From positions 62,001-126,000 of the forward strand of contig CAMNQF010000002.1 in the NCBI GenBank assembly GCA_946548895.1: 64,000 bases of DNA. Reading direction: 5' to 3'. How positions within the stretch are numbered: the stretch's first letter is position 1; every line of letters starts with the position of its first letter. The notes under the pieces were generated by a model. It did not search any database. It was not told the origin of the DNA and saw only the letters and a program-made list of their open reading frames with translations. Shown here one piece after another: positions 16,168 through 25,707 of the stretch. The translations under genes and the position numbers were made by a program. The stretch comes from an uncultured bacterium (GTDB lineage: Bacteria; Bacillota; Clostridia; Oscillospirales; Oscillospiraceae).

Positions 16168-17135
16168 GAAGCTTCATCCCCTGGGTGGGCGGCAAGGGCA
16201 GGCTGCTGTGGCTGATCAATAAACTGGCCCCCGCCCGGTACGCCCGGTTTGTGGACGTATTCGGCGGCAGCGGCACCGTCACCCTGGGCCGTCCCCTGCG
16301 CCGGGGCTGCATTGAAATCTACAACGATTTCAACAGCAACCTCACCAACCTGTTCTGCTGCGTGAAGGAGCGCACCATGGCCCTGCTCCGGGAACTGGGC
16401 TTCCTGCCCCTGAATTCCCGGGACGATTTCGATGTCCTGTACAAATTCTTCTCCCGCCAGGAGTTCACCGACGACTATCTGGAGGAGGAACTGGAGCTGA
16501 CGCAGGTTTTTCTTGATCCACCCCACAGGGAGGCTGTCCGCCGCCTGATGCTGGAGCGCGCGCCTCGGGGCGATTTGCGCCGGGCGGCGGACTACTTCAA
16601 GCTGGTGCGGTACAGCTTCAGCGGCGGGGCCAGCGCCTTTGCGGGCCGCCCCTGCGACATCCGCCGCTTTTTCCACCTCGTCTGGGAGTGTTCCCGCAGG
16701 CTGAAGGACGTGGTGATTGAAAACAAGGACTTTGAGAAGCTCATTGAGCAGTACGACCGGGAAAACACCTTTTTCTACTGCGACCCGCCCTATTATGACG
16801 CCGAGTGCTACGAGGTGGCCTTCCCCAAGGACGACCACATCCGGCTCCACGACGCGCTGGCCCGGTGCAAGGGGCTGGTGATGGTGTCCTACAACTACTG
16901 CCCTTTCATCTGCGAGCTGTACCAGGATTTTTACATCTTCCACACCACGCGGCCCAACAGTATGTCCCAGACGGCGGGCAGCGAGTATGAGGAGGTGGTG
17001 ATGACCAACTACGACCCCCGCGTCCTGGGCGCAGACCGGGGCTGGCAGATCAGCCTGTTCCAGCGCCCGGAGGACAGTGGAGGGACATATCGGCTCATCC
17101 ACGAACCCATCAAAAATAAGGAGGAATTCCCATGA
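16164..17135 (+). CDS. Dam-type DNA adenine methylase (D12 class)
   Basis: About 323 residues. Motif I (SFIPWVGGKGRLLWLI with VDVFGGSGTVTLG) lies at the very N-terminus and catalytic DPPY at FFYCDPPYYDAECYEV (~200). Because FIPWVGGK precedes the first GTG (16185), the start must be further up. The only plausible codon before the in-frame stop is CTG at 16164, which overlaps the previous stop (CTGA) and follows GGGGGTG. It would transfer methyl groups to N6 of adenine, probably to protect element DNA from host restriction. It overlaps the next gene by four bases. The family is certain, the CTG start is inferred. Confidence 0.88.
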   Translation: MRSFIPWVGGKGRLLWLINKLAPARYARFVDVFGGSGTVTLGRPLRRGCIEIYNDFNSNLTNLFCCVKERTMALLRELGFLPLNSRDDFDVLYKFFSRQEFTDDYLEEELELTQVFLDPPHREAVRRLMLERAPRGDLRRAADYFKLVRYSFSGGASAFAGRPCDIRRFFHLVWECSRRLKDVVIENKDFEKLIEQYDRENTFFYCDPPYYDAECYEVAFPKDDHIRLHDALARCKGLVMVSYNYCPFICELYQDFYIFHTTRPNSMSQTAGSEYEEVVMTNYDPRVLGADRGWQISLFQRPEDSGGTYRLIHEPIKNKEEFP

Positions 17136-17755
17136 ACAAACAGAAAAATGTAACCATATCCATCCCTGTGGAGGACGCGGAGTACTGCGGCCTCACTCCG
17201 GACAGCGAGATCACGATCCACGCCGGGGAGAATGTGCTGATGGTGACACCCAAGGAGATGACCGTCCTGCAGGCCGCCCTGGCCACCAGGTCGCTGATCG
17301 AGGTGGCGTGTACGCTCATCGGCGGCATCAGGAAAACCTGCGGCAAGTGTGTAGAGCGGCGCTGCGCCGATAGCTGCCCCTTCGTCGACACAAGCTCCAC
17401 ATCCTTCGCCCCGCCGCAAGCAGCAGGGCTCACTCATTCCGCTGTGTCTCCTCTCCCCACAAAGCCTGAAGGACGGCTTTGCGGGGGCCCCGGCGTCCCG
17501 GGCAGGTGCCCCTATTGGGACGCGGAGCCGGAGGTGACGCTGTCCGACTCCGCCCGGGAGGCGCTGGGGATCCCGAAGGATGCCAAACTGATGCTTCTCC
17601 CCGATGTGGGCGAAGGCCTGGTCACCGTTGCGGACTACGACCACGACATCACCGATATCCCCGCCCAGGTGCTGGCCGCGCTGGATTACGCCGGCGTGTG
17701 CCGGGGGCGGCTGGACGAGGCGGTGATGAACAACGAGGTGATCCGCCATGGCTGA
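17132..17755 (+). CDS. AbrB-like double-motif protein interrupted in frame by a repeat
   Basis: A 207-residue protein with ribosome-binding site AAGGAGG. Two similar beta segments, TISIPVEDAEYCGLTPDSEI with VLMVTPKEM and EVTLSDSAREALGIPKDAKL with MLLPD, resemble AbrB/SpoVT swapped-hairpin motifs, so DNA binding is possible. Between them lie a Cys cluster (CGKCVERRCADSCPF) and, at 17381-17491, a 111-base copy of the two-hairpin repeat. It adds 37 in-frame codons with no stop. It lacks the shared tail. It is overlapped by the gene before it (four bases) and the gene after it (eight bases). Confidence 0.6.
   Translation: MNKQKNVTISIPVEDAEYCGLTPDSEITIHAGENVLMVTPKEMTVLQAALATRSLIEVACTLIGGIRKTCGKCVERRCADSCPFVDTSSTSFAPPQAAGLTHSAVSPLPTKPEGRLCGGPGVPGRCPYWDAEPEVTLSDSAREALGIPKDAKLMLLPDVGEGLVTVADYDHDITDIPAQVLAALDYAGVCRGRLDEAVMNNEVIRHG
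17381..17491 (+). repeat. Two-hairpin interspersed repeat, copy 2 (inside a gene)
   Basis: Same order as copy 1: TTCGTCGACACAAGCTCC, first hairpin (GCCCCGCCGC/GCAGGGC-like), CTCACTCATTCCGCTGTG, CTCCTCTCCCCAC, second hairpin (AAAGCC/GGCTTT), GCGGGGGCCCC. Its length of 111 bases equals 37 codons, and the host frame stays open. Confidence 0.78.
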
Positions 17756-18470
17756 GTCGCCCTATCCCTATTCCCGGCAGGCGGCCAAGCAGCGGGGCGA
17801 GCTGGCCCGATGGAAGCGGAGCCACCAGGCCAACGTCAAGTGCGCCCGGGACATCAAAAACCTGATCGCCTCCCACGCACAGAACGGCCAGCTGGAAGCG
17901 GGCTGCGCCCGGACGGCGCTGGACTGGTGGGGCTTCCCCCGGGTGCAGCTCGTGCTGTCCAATACCCTGCGCGGCGCCAGCGGCCAAGAGTTCGACCCGG
18001 ATGCCCTCCACTGGGCGCAGACGGCCCAGGTCCCGTATGAAAAAGCCAACGGCGAGTTCAGGCTCCAGGCGGACAGCGCCCTGCTGGCCCAGTTCCTCCG
18101 GCAGACCTACGCCGAGTACCAGGCGCTGGGGATGTTTGGCCCCGAGCATTGCGGCGGGGCGGATCAGGACTACGCCGGGAAGGTGCTGATCCTACGCCCG
18201 GACAGGCTGAGGGAGGAGTGCTGGTCCGCCCAAAACCAGTTGTGGTACGGGGAATGCGGCTTCGGCTGCTCCCCTGCTTCCAGGGGGCGGGCGGTGTACG
18301 CCACCTGTCTGGGGGACGGTGAGGAGGCCCGCTGGAACCGGGAGGACTTCATGGGCGTACTGGACGAGCAGTACCTGCCGGACTGGGCGGCGGAGAAGCT
18401 GGCCGAGCTGCGCACCCCCAAGCAGAAACAGGCGGACAGTCCCGCCCAGGGCGGCATGGAAATGGGGTGA
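17748..18470 (+). CDS. DUF3849-like element protein
   Basis: A 240-residue protein. The N-terminal part ([35 protein letters not shown], then [14 protein letters not shown] and [10 protein letters not shown]) fits DUF3849. The C-terminal part ([52 protein letters not shown]) is a second conserved unit. Both are typical of Clostridia conjugative elements with no known activity. It ends in [13 protein letters not shown], the shared tail. It overlaps the previous gene by 8 bases. Confidence 0.62.
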   Translation: MAESPYPYSRQAAKQRGELARWKRSHQANVKCARDIKNLIASHAQNGQLEAGCARTALDWWGFPRVQLVLSNTLRGASGQEFDPDALHWAQTAQVPYEKANGEFRLQADSALLAQFLRQTYAEYQALGMFGPEHCGGADQDYAGKVLILRPDRLREECWSAQNQLWYGECGFGCSPASRGRAVYATCLGDGEEARWNREDFMGVLDEQYLPDWAAEKLAELRTPKQKQADSPAQGGMEMG

Positions 18471-18475
18471 GGGCG

Positions 18476-19231
18476 ATGCTCCAATTCTACGTGGTGGACA
18501 ACCTGTGGCAGGGGACGCTGAACACCGCCCACTTCCACTGTCTCCCCGACGCCGTCCAAGCGTATCGGGCGCTTCCCGCCGCCAATCGTAAGGCGCTGGG
18601 CATCCAGCGCGGCATCGACGCCATCGACCTGGTGCAGTGTCTCCCCCTGTCGTCGTCGCAAGCTCCGTATCCTTCGCTTCCGGGCGATGCCCGAAAGCTC
18701 ACTCACTGTGCTGCTCCTCCTCTCCCCACGGGAACCGCTTCGCTGGGTTCCCGCGGGGGCCCCTTTGCCGACCGGGAGGGCGAGGATGTGATGGTGCTGC
18801 GCTTCCTGGAATATCCCCTGTGGAAATCCGACCCCCAGATCATGGAGGCGGCCCAGGAGCTGGCGTCCCGGCTGCACATCCGCTACTGCCTGTTCCGGCG
18901 CTGCATCATCCCCGTCCCGGACCGGGACAAGCTGCCCCGCCCCCTGCGGGGCCGGTATCTCTGGCCCGATGAGCCCGGCGACTTCGCCACCGCTGCCCAG
19001 TGGATCTATGTGGCCGGGGCGGGCAGGCTATCTGCGCTTGAATTCAAGCGCCGCTATATGGACGTGAACTCCGTCCAATACCCCCTGGTGGTTCACATCG
19101 GGGCCCATGGGATGGACAGCCGGGGCAATTACAAGGCCCTGCAAGTGACCCCGTGGGAATTCCACCTGTTGATCCAGCGCTCCAAGGAGCGCGTTGATCA
19201 AAATAAAAAGGAAACGAGGAATGTCAAATGA
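18476..19231 (+). CDS. Uncharacterised element protein carrying an in-frame repeat
   Basis: A 251-residue protein. ATG at 18476 (after GTGAGGG) is preferred to GTG at 18467. It starts MLQFYVVDNLWQGTLNTAHFHCLPDAVQAYRALP and later has VAGAGRLSALEFKRRYMDVNSVQYPLVVHIG and ALQVTPWEFHLLIQR. I cannot name a family. A two-hairpin repeat (18649-18763) lies between LVQCLP and DREGEDVMVLRFLEYPLW, encoding about 38 low-complexity residues that look foreign to the rest. A four-base overlap (ATGA) links it to spoVG. Confidence 0.58.
   Translation: MLQFYVVDNLWQGTLNTAHFHCLPDAVQAYRALPAANRKALGIQRGIDAIDLVQCLPLSSSQAPYPSLPGDARKLTHCAAPPLPTGTASLGSRGGPFADREGEDVMVLRFLEYPLWKSDPQIMEAAQELASRLHIRYCLFRRCIIPVPDRDKLPRPLRGRYLWPDEPGDFATAAQWIYVAGAGRLSALEFKRRYMDVNSVQYPLVVHIGAHGMDSRGNYKALQVTPWEFHLLIQRSKERVDQNKKETRNVK
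18649..18763 (+). repeat. Two-hairpin interspersed repeat, copy 3 (inside a gene)
   Basis: CGTCGTCGCAAGCTCCGTATCC, first hairpin (TTCCGGGC/GCCCGAA), CTCACTCACTGTGCTGCT, CCTCCTCTCCCCAC, second hairpin (GGGAACC/GGGTTCCC), GCGGGGGCCCC. About 115 bases; the host reading frame is uninterrupted. Confidence 0.75.
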
Positions 19232-19611
19232 ACCAGTCCATGAATCAGATCCCCAAGAGCGGGGCCATCCCCATGCAGGTGGATGTGAAGATCCACACGC
19301 TGCACACCAGTGGTTCCGTCCTGGCCAGCGCCTCCGTGAACCTGAACGGATGCTTCGCCATCCGGGGGGTGAAGGTGGTGGACAGCCCCAAGGGCCCCTT
19401 TGTGTCCATGCCCAGCTATCAGGGCAGAAAAGGATACACCGACGTCTGCTTCCCCTGCACCAAGGACTTCCGGCAGCAGTTCAACGACGCGGTGCTGGAC
19501 GCCTACCAGCAGGAAATGGCCCAGGTTTTCCAGCGCAGCCAGTGTCAGGAGCCCAACGGCACGTTCCAGGAGGAGCAGGATGACTCCATGCTCCCGGACA
19601 TGGCCATGTAA
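19228..19611 (+). CDS. spoVG: SpoVG family protein
   Basis: A 127-residue protein. Residues ~17-90 match SpoVG closely (QVDVKIHTLHTSGSVLASASVNLNGCFAIRGVKVV in two parts, GPFVSMPSYQGRKGYTDVCFPCTKDFRQQF, AVLDAY). SpoVG is a small nucleic-acid-binding regulator, and copies on conjugative elements are common. It has an N-terminal extension of ~16 residues and a C-terminal extension ending EEQDDSMLPDMAM, the shared tail, which chromosomal SpoVG does not need. ATGA overlap with the gene before it; 18 bases to the next. Confidence 0.88.
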   Translation: MNQSMNQIPKSGAIPMQVDVKIHTLHTSGSVLASASVNLNGCFAIRGVKVVDSPKGPFVSMPSYQGRKGYTDVCFPCTKDFRQQFNDAVLDAYQQEMAQVFQRSQCQEPNGTFQEEQDDSMLPDMAM

Positions 19612-19629
19612 AAGAGAGGAGAAGCCAAC

Positions 19630-20562
19630 ATGAAACGTAAGATCATCCCCACCCTGCTGGCGCTGATCCTCACCGCCGCGCTGGTTCCCTCTGTGCTGGC
19701 GGCTGTGCCGCCCACCGCCTGTTACCCGACCTCCGTCACCCGCAACGAGGACGGCGCCCAGATCCGCAAGGTGTACGACCTGGGACCCGAGGACGACCCC
19801 GCGGGCATCTCCCGCTCCGACTTTGAGCAGGAGAACTTCCACTATACCCTCGTCGATCTGCTGAAACAGGAGGCCCCCGAGCGTGAGGAGCGGTTCCACA
19901 CCGAGACCGTGACCCTGGACAGCAAGTCCAAGGACATGGAGTCCGTGCTGGCCCTGCTCCCCGCCCAGCGGGAGTTCACCACCGAGGACGGCCTCACCGG
20001 GGTGCTGTCGCTGAAGCTGGACACCGTCAACGTGGAGGTATCCGGCTACGGCAGCTCCACCCGGCAGGTGTCCGCCACCCGCTCCTATCCCAACCTGGCG
20101 GGCCAGGACACCTCCTACATCCCCAAGGAGATCACCGACAACGGGCGCACCCTGGAGCTGGCCTCCATCGACTGGCAGACCGACAACACCGCCAACGAGG
20201 ACGGCTATGCCGTGGCCGACCGTTACACCGCCATCGCCACCTACACCGGGAGCGCCACCAGCTCCTACATCAAGGGCTACGTGGTCACCGCCGACTACAG
20301 CGGCACCGTCAGCCGGATCGCCCTGAACAAGGTGCGCTATGTGGCCATCTTCGAGGGCACGCTCCTGGTTCCCGTGGAACCCGAACCCACGCCTGAGCCC
20401 AGCGAGGAAGTGCGGGAGCCTGCCGCCTCTGTCCAGTTCCACTGGGGCTATGTGCTGGTGCCGCTGGGCGTGGTCGCGGCCATCGGCGCTGGGGTTGGCG
20501 TGGCCTTGTACATCAAGAAGCGCCGCGAGAGCGGCTATGAAACCGAGGAGGACAGCCAATGA
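19630..20562 (+). CDS. Secreted membrane-anchored surface protein
   Basis: A 310-residue protein with a signal peptide (KRKIIPTLLALILTAALVPSVLA, cleavage near residue 24), an extracellular part of ~230 residues rich in beta structure with no recognised domain, a Pro/Glu linker (VEPEPTPEPSEEVREP) and a C-terminal transmembrane segment (~272-294) followed by KKRRES. So it is anchored with a short cytoplasmic end and lacks an LPxTG motif. It overlaps the sortase gene by four bases, suggesting work in surface assembly around the mating apparatus. Exact role unknown. Confidence 0.65.
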   Translation: MKRKIIPTLLALILTAALVPSVLAAVPPTACYPTSVTRNEDGAQIRKVYDLGPEDDPAGISRSDFEQENFHYTLVDLLKQEAPEREERFHTETVTLDSKSKDMESVLALLPAQREFTTEDGLTGVLSLKLDTVNVEVSGYGSSTRQVSATRSYPNLAGQDTSYIPKEITDNGRTLELASIDWQTDNTANEDGYAVADRYTAIATYTGSATSSYIKGYVVTADYSGTVSRIALNKVRYVAIFEGTLLVPVEPEPTPEPSEEVREPAASVQFHWGYVLVPLGVVAAIGAGVGVALYIKKRRESGYETEEDSQ

Positions 20563-21389
20563 AGAAACTGAAAACCCTGATTTCCACCATGCTGTGCCTG
20601 TGTGCCGTGTGTGCGCTGGCGCTCCCGGCCCATGCCCTGGAGTACAACATCAGCGCCCCCGGTGACCCGGAGTACGGCAAGCCCACGTCTTTTGAGCCGG
20701 TGGTCACCGCCGACGGCGGGGCCATGAAAAACGAGGACGTGAGCAAGTCCGCCGCCCTGATCCCGCCCGGTTTTGGGTCGCCCACCAGCTATATGCTCAA
20801 CACCGGCGAGTACCTGACGCCCAACCTGGTTCCCTCCCAGGTGGCGGGCGCGGGTCAGGTGAACGGGAACGTGGCCGTGGTCACGCCGCCTGTCTCCGGG
20901 AGCGTCCCCGGCAGCACGGGCAGCTATCCCATCACCGATACCAGCGTTTCTACCTCCCCCTCCACCACGCCGGGCTTCACCGAGGTAACCAGTTCGATGT
21001 ACTACAGCGACGGCAGCCTGGGGACGCTGAAGATCCCCTCCATCGGCCTCACCGTCAAGGTGTTCGAGGGCACCGGCTCCGCGCCGCTGCTCAAGGGCGC
21101 GGGACACTTTGAGGGTACCAGCATCTGGGATGGCAACGTGCCCGTGGCCGGCCACAACCGGGGGGTACGCAATGATTTCGGCAAGATCCACACGCTGAAA
21201 ACCGGGGATATCATCACCTTCACCACCAAGCTGGGCGCCCGCACCTACGCGGTCACCGGGGTGGAGAAGGTCAGCGTCAACGACGTCAGCGGGCTGGAAC
21301 CCACCGCCGTCAACATGATCTCGCTGTACACCTGCGTCATGGATCAGCCCGCCTTCCGCTGGCACGTCACCGCCGTGGAAACTGTATAA
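20559..21389 (+). CDS. Secreted sortase-like transpeptidase
   Basis: A 276-residue protein with a signal peptide (first ~27 residues), a Ser/Thr/Pro-rich linker (~60-145) and a C-terminal sortase beta barrel: catalytic His in VPVAGHNRG (~195), Cys in ISLYTCV (~257) and Arg in FRWHV (~268). Class D-like by general pattern. It probably joins LPxTG proteins to a partner. The obvious substrate is the giant adhesin at 22337-30612, which ends in LPTTG. No other membrane anchor than the signal peptide is seen. Confidence 0.82.
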   Translation: MKKLKTLISTMLCLCAVCALALPAHALEYNISAPGDPEYGKPTSFEPVVTADGGAMKNEDVSKSAALIPPGFGSPTSYMLNTGEYLTPNLVPSQVAGAGQVNGNVAVVTPPVSGSVPGSTGSYPITDTSVSTSPSTTPGFTEVTSSMYYSDGSLGTLKIPSIGLTVKVFEGTGSAPLLKGAGHFEGTSIWDGNVPVAGHNRGVRNDFGKIHTLKTGDIITFTTKLGARTYAVTGVEKVSVNDVSGLEPTAVNMISLYTCVMDQPAFRWHVTAVETV

Positions 21390-21512
21390 TATGCTTCGTT
21401 TTGGCCCTGCTTTTTCTCCATAGTTTGCTTCGAAAGTTGTGGATTTCTCCCTGGTTCTTCGGTATTGTGTTGCTTACCAAAGGCGCCATTAAAATCGAAG
21501 GGAGACCACATC

Positions 21513-22229
21513 ATGAGCAGGAAAAGAGAAGCGGTATTTATGGGGATCGGCATCCTGGCGGGCCTCGCCCTGAGCGGTTCCGCCAGCGCCGCCGTCCAGC
21601 AGCTCACCGCCAGCCCCACCACCCAGACTTTCTACGTGGACGGCCAGCAGGTGCAGTTCGAAGCATATCAGATCCACAGCAACAATTTCGTCAAGCTCCG
21701 GGACATCGGGAAAGCGGTGGACTTCTGCGTTACCTATGACAGCGCCACCAACAGCGTCCACATCGATCCGGACGCCCCCTACATTGAGGAGGTGACCACC
21801 CCTGCACAAGCCACGTCCGCCCCCCAGACCGTCACCGAGGCAAGCGTACAGGCTTCCCTGGAACGGCTGAAGCAGACCTACCCCACCGGAACCGTATACC
21901 CCACCCCCTACCGCTCCACCAGCGGCGGGCCGTACAGCCGGGGTATCCACTGCTCCGGCTGGGCCACCCTCTGTTCCGACGCCGCCTTCGGCAGCCTGCC
22001 ATGGCTGCGGGTGGACAGGCCAGGCTGGGATCAGATCCGCCCCGGCGACCTGGTGGAATACGAGAGCGCATCGTCCTACCATGTGGTGGTCGTGGTCAGC
22101 AAAACGGACGAGTACATCAAGGTGACCGAGAGCGGCCTCAACAACCATGCCCGCTGGGGTGGGCAGTACTTCCGCTGGTGGCTGGAGGAACAGCCCCGGT
22201 ACATCCTGTACACGCGCTACCCAGACTGA
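21513..22229 (+). CDS. Secreted NlpC/P60-like protein with copper-amine-oxidase-like N-terminal domain
   Basis: A 238-residue protein. ATG at 21513 follows GAAGGGAG. It has a signal peptide (to ~27), a stalk-type domain (QTFYVDGQQVQFEAYQIHSNNFVKLRDIGKAVDF) typical of the copper amine oxidase N-terminal family found on Firmicutes surface proteins, and a C-terminal papain-like fold with Cys in GIHCSGWATLCSDAAF (~148) and His in SSYHVVVVV (~191), RPGDLVEY between them. It probably cleaves peptidoglycan or another amide bond outside the cell. The adjacent terminator closes the operon. Confidence 0.68.
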   Translation: MSRKREAVFMGIGILAGLALSGSASAAVQQLTASPTTQTFYVDGQQVQFEAYQIHSNNFVKLRDIGKAVDFCVTYDSATNSVHIDPDAPYIEEVTTPAQATSAPQTVTEASVQASLERLKQTYPTGTVYPTPYRSTSGGPYSRGIHCSGWATLCSDAAFGSLPWLRVDRPGWDQIRPGDLVEYESASSYHVVVVVSKTDEYIKVTESGLNNHARWGGQYFRWWLEEQPRYILYTRYPD

Positions 22230-22281
22230 ACACCTTACCATAAAAATGGCCGGACTGCAAACGCAGTCCTCCTCCCAGGGT

Positions 22282-22320
22282 GGGAAGGCCGGGCTGCTTA
22301 TGCGGTCCGGCCTTCCCATT
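22282..22320 (+). terminator. Strong terminator before the adhesin gene
   Basis: A perfect 11-bp stem (GGGAAGGCCGG and complement) with a 14-nt loop, followed by ATTTC. It ends about 20 bases before the adhesin start, so the adhesin needs readthrough or its own promoter. Confidence 0.7.
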
Positions 22321-22336
22321 TCGAGGAGGAATCGCT

Positions 22337-25099
22337 TTGAAAAACAAGATCGTAACCCGGGCCCTGAGCCTTCTTCTGGCCCTGGTGTGCATCATGGGCG
22401 TCCTGCCCCTGTCCGCCTTCGCCGCCGCGGGGCTGTCCAGCGCCCCCGGCTCCATCACGCAGAAGTCTTCGGACTACATGAAGATCGGCGGGCGCTCTGT
22501 CCGCTACCAGGCGGCCAGCAGCGTCATCAACAATGTGGGCCTGCCCTATGTCTTTGACGAGCAGGTGGATGTGCCGGGTTTTGGCCCCACCCGCGCCCTG
22601 TGCGCCTATCAGAAGGGCACCCTGGGCCCCGGGGCCAACGGCCAGACATGGAACTTCAAGGAGGAGGTGAACAGCGACTCGCTGCGGGTGCTGCTCACCT
22701 ACATCTACGCCCACACCTACGGCAATTTCACCGACGCGGGCAACGCCCGAGGGCTGGAGCATTGGGGCCAGTATTGGTCTGACATCTGGTTCCTGGTGGC
22801 CCAGGCGGGGAGCTGGCTCTATGAACACGGGGTCATCCTGGACGTGAACAGCAACCGGGAAGGCTTCATCGAGCAAATGGCGGAGGAGTTTGTCGCGGCC
22901 ATGAAACTGTACCACCGCACCTACGGCCAGTCCTCCTGGATCAAGGATTGGGACGCCATCAATACCCACAGTATCATAGACAGCTCCGACGGTGGCAAGA
23001 CCGGCTACTCTGCCTATGACTATGTTGCCACCGGGGTGAATTTGGTACTGGATCACCCCGAGTATTACCGCAGCTACCGCCTGTGGATCTACGAGTGGGA
23101 CAAATCCCAGCCCTGGAAGCTGGCGGGCCAGTCCGGGGTGCCCATGCAGCGGCTTTTGATCGCCGTACCCGGGGAGCCCGACGAGGAATCCGTGCGGCTG
23201 ACCGTGAAGAAGCTGGAGGCGGGTTCCAACAAGCCCCTGCCCGGGGTCACCTTCAAGGTGGAGAGTGCGGACGGCTCCGGCAATTTTTCCGTCACCAAAA
23301 CCACTGGTGCGGACGGCACTTTTACCCTGACCTCCGAAGCGGACGACCTCTCCGCGGGCCAGTATACCATCACGGAGAAGGATGTCCCGGAGGGCTACGT
23401 GGCCCAGACCGCCTCCCAGACGGTGACGGTGATGCCCAATAACTCCATCTCCAACACCTTCACCTTCTACAACGAACCCAATCAAAAAGAGGGCGACGGT
23501 TCCATCCGCAAGGTGGACAGCGACAACCCCACTGTGGGCATCCCCGGCGCGGTCATCCGCATTACCAGCGTCAAGCTGGATGACGGCGGCAGCTACTTTG
23601 GGGAGTTCGTCACCAAGGACGGCGGTTACATCCTCAAAGAGGATCTGGACTTCTCCAAGCTGCCCAAAGGCAGTTATCTCGCTGAGGAAATCACCCCTCC
23701 CCAAGGTTTCATCCTCAGCTCCGATGTCTCCAAGGTTCGCCAGCCCTTCGTGTGGGACGGGGAACATGATGTGAGCCTCGTCTTTGAAAATTCCAGCAAG
23801 GTCAAAGTCCAATTGAAGAAAGTGGATGAGAGCGGCAGCCCCCTGGCTGGCGCTGTTTTTCTTGTCCTCCGGGATGGGCAGATCATCTCCACCGAGGAGA
23901 CCCAGGCGGACGGCACCATCACCGTGTCCAATATCACCGAAGGCCACTATGAATTTGTTGAGGTGGCCGCTCCGGAGGGCCTGGACTGTGACCGCTCCCC
24001 GGTGGGCGTCCATGTGAACGCCGAGGATCTGCAGGGTGAACAGACCATTGTAGTCACCAAGGTCAACCACCACAAGCGGTCCCTCACCATAACGAAGCGG
24101 GACGCGGAGAGCGGCACCCCCATCCCCAACACCTCCTTCCACATCCGGGGCATCAACATCGGCTATGAAAACGATGTGGTGACAGGTTCGGACGGCAAAG
24201 TGGTGCTGGAGTCCATGCCCAGCGGCTGCTTCGAAATCGAGGAAACCGCTGTTCCCTCCCCCTGGATCCTGGACGCCAACAACCGCAAGACCGTCTGGAT
24301 CGACGCATCCAAGGATAAAGATATCACTGTGGATTTTGTCAACAGCACCCGCCCCGGCATTCGGATCCTGAAGCTGGACGGGCAGACTGGGAAGCCCATC
24401 GCCGGGGCAACCTTCCTGATCGAGGAGGTCAACGGCGGCTTCTCGGATCGCCGCCAGACCGACCAGGACGGCCTGATCGTGCTGGAGGGCAAGGACGGCG
24501 TCCGGCCCGGCACCTATCAAATTTCCGAGGTGGAGACGGCCCCCAATTACGTGCTGGATGATACCGTCCACGTCGTCCAGCTGGAAGAAAACCGCACCAC
24601 CACCCTTGAGCTGACCAACCTGGTCAAGCCCACCCTCAAAATTTTGAAGGTGGACAGCATCACAAAGAATCCCGTGGCCCACGCCAAGTTCCAGATCTGG
24701 CGGGCCTCCGGCGACACCAAAACCGGGGACTACAACGATCTGGGAACCTTCTACTCCAACGAAAACGGTGAGATTGTCCTCGAGCATACCGATCCCGGCT
24801 GGTTCAAAATTTCCGAACTGGAAGCGCCCTCGGGCTACTCCATCAAGCAGGCGGACTATGAGTTTTATCTGGCCGCGGGCGAGGTCAAAACCGTCCAGGT
24901 GGAGAATATCCCCCTGTCTGCCCTCGTGGTCTATAAATATGACCGGGTCACCGGGGAGCCGGTTGAGGGCGCCATTTTCCAGGTCAAGTACCTGTCCGGC
25001 ACTTCCGGCACGGGCGGCACCGTCATCGGCACCTACCGCACCCTGAAAAACGGCAGTTTCACGGTAACTGGGTTGCAGGCCGGGGCCTATGTCGTTGAG
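22337..25099 (+). CDS. Giant thioester/SpaA-repeat adhesin, exon 1 (interrupted by group II intron)
   Basis: Start TTG at 22337 with GAGGAGG upstream. This 921-codon part encodes a signal peptide (~30 residues), a head with Cys in RALCAYQKG (~95) and Gln in FLVAQAGSWLY (~158), fitting a thioester domain able to bind host surfaces covalently, and SpaA/Cna-B-type repeats 1-7. Each repeat has the Lys of an isopeptide bond (VKKLE, IRKVD, LKLDG) and a Glu in ExxAPxGY-like motifs (TEKDVPEGY, SELEAPSGY). It ends GAYVVE exactly at a codon boundary, where the intron begins. Joined to exon 2 the protein has about 1913 residues. Confidence 0.82.
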
Positions 25100-25707
25100 G
25101 TGCGCCCGTAAGAGCGGCTCATTTGCTGCTCGTGGGCGATAGAAATGCCGCTGTGAGCAAGCGGCGAGTAAAAGCATAACGCGGTTCTGTACCGCAACTC
25201 GTTGTCCCCCGACTTATCCGAAACGGGAAACCTGACGGGGAGTGTAGCATGTCGGAGTATGCGGGGCGCTTGAGCTTTCCGAGCGTCAGCGCAGAGGGAC
25301 AAAAATCTGTATATAAGGATGAAAACTGCATTGACTGAATGCCAGCCGGAGGTCGGGTCTAACGTAGTTCCCCGCGTATGAAAGCTAAACCCGCGGGTGC
25401 CTTGGCAGTGGTGGTTCCTCTACACACCATTGCGATATGCTCAAGGCAGACCAACCACGGGACAGTGGTAAAACGGCGAACGGCACATCCGAGAATACAG
25501 AACGCTCATTTCTATCGTGCTAAACGGGGATTGCCTAAAGCGGAACGCCGCCCATTCGCGGCTATGAGCACCATGAGAAACGCGGCTCTGAATATCCGCC
25601 ATGGTAACAGAGCTCCCGTAGTAGTCAGAGGACGGGAAAGCCGTCCACAGGGCGAAGGGGAGCAGTTTGTCTGTCAGCACAAAAAGAAGAAAGGTGTGTG
25701 AGACATC

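Noticed and set aside
19198..20559. A 453-codon minus-strand ORF over spoVG and the surface protein
   Set aside because: Antisense shadow; the + strand carries recognisable SpoVG and a signal-peptide protein with ribosome-binding sites.
22298..25177. A 959-codon minus-strand ORF over the adhesin exon 1 (and a 1101-codon one at 27625-30930)
   Set aside because: Both are antisense shadows of GC-rich adhesin repeats; the sense strand shows signal peptide, repeats and sortase motif.
25130..25700. Small minus-strand ORFs in the intron before the maturase
   Set aside because: This is structured intron RNA (domains I-IV); the ORFs have no independent support.
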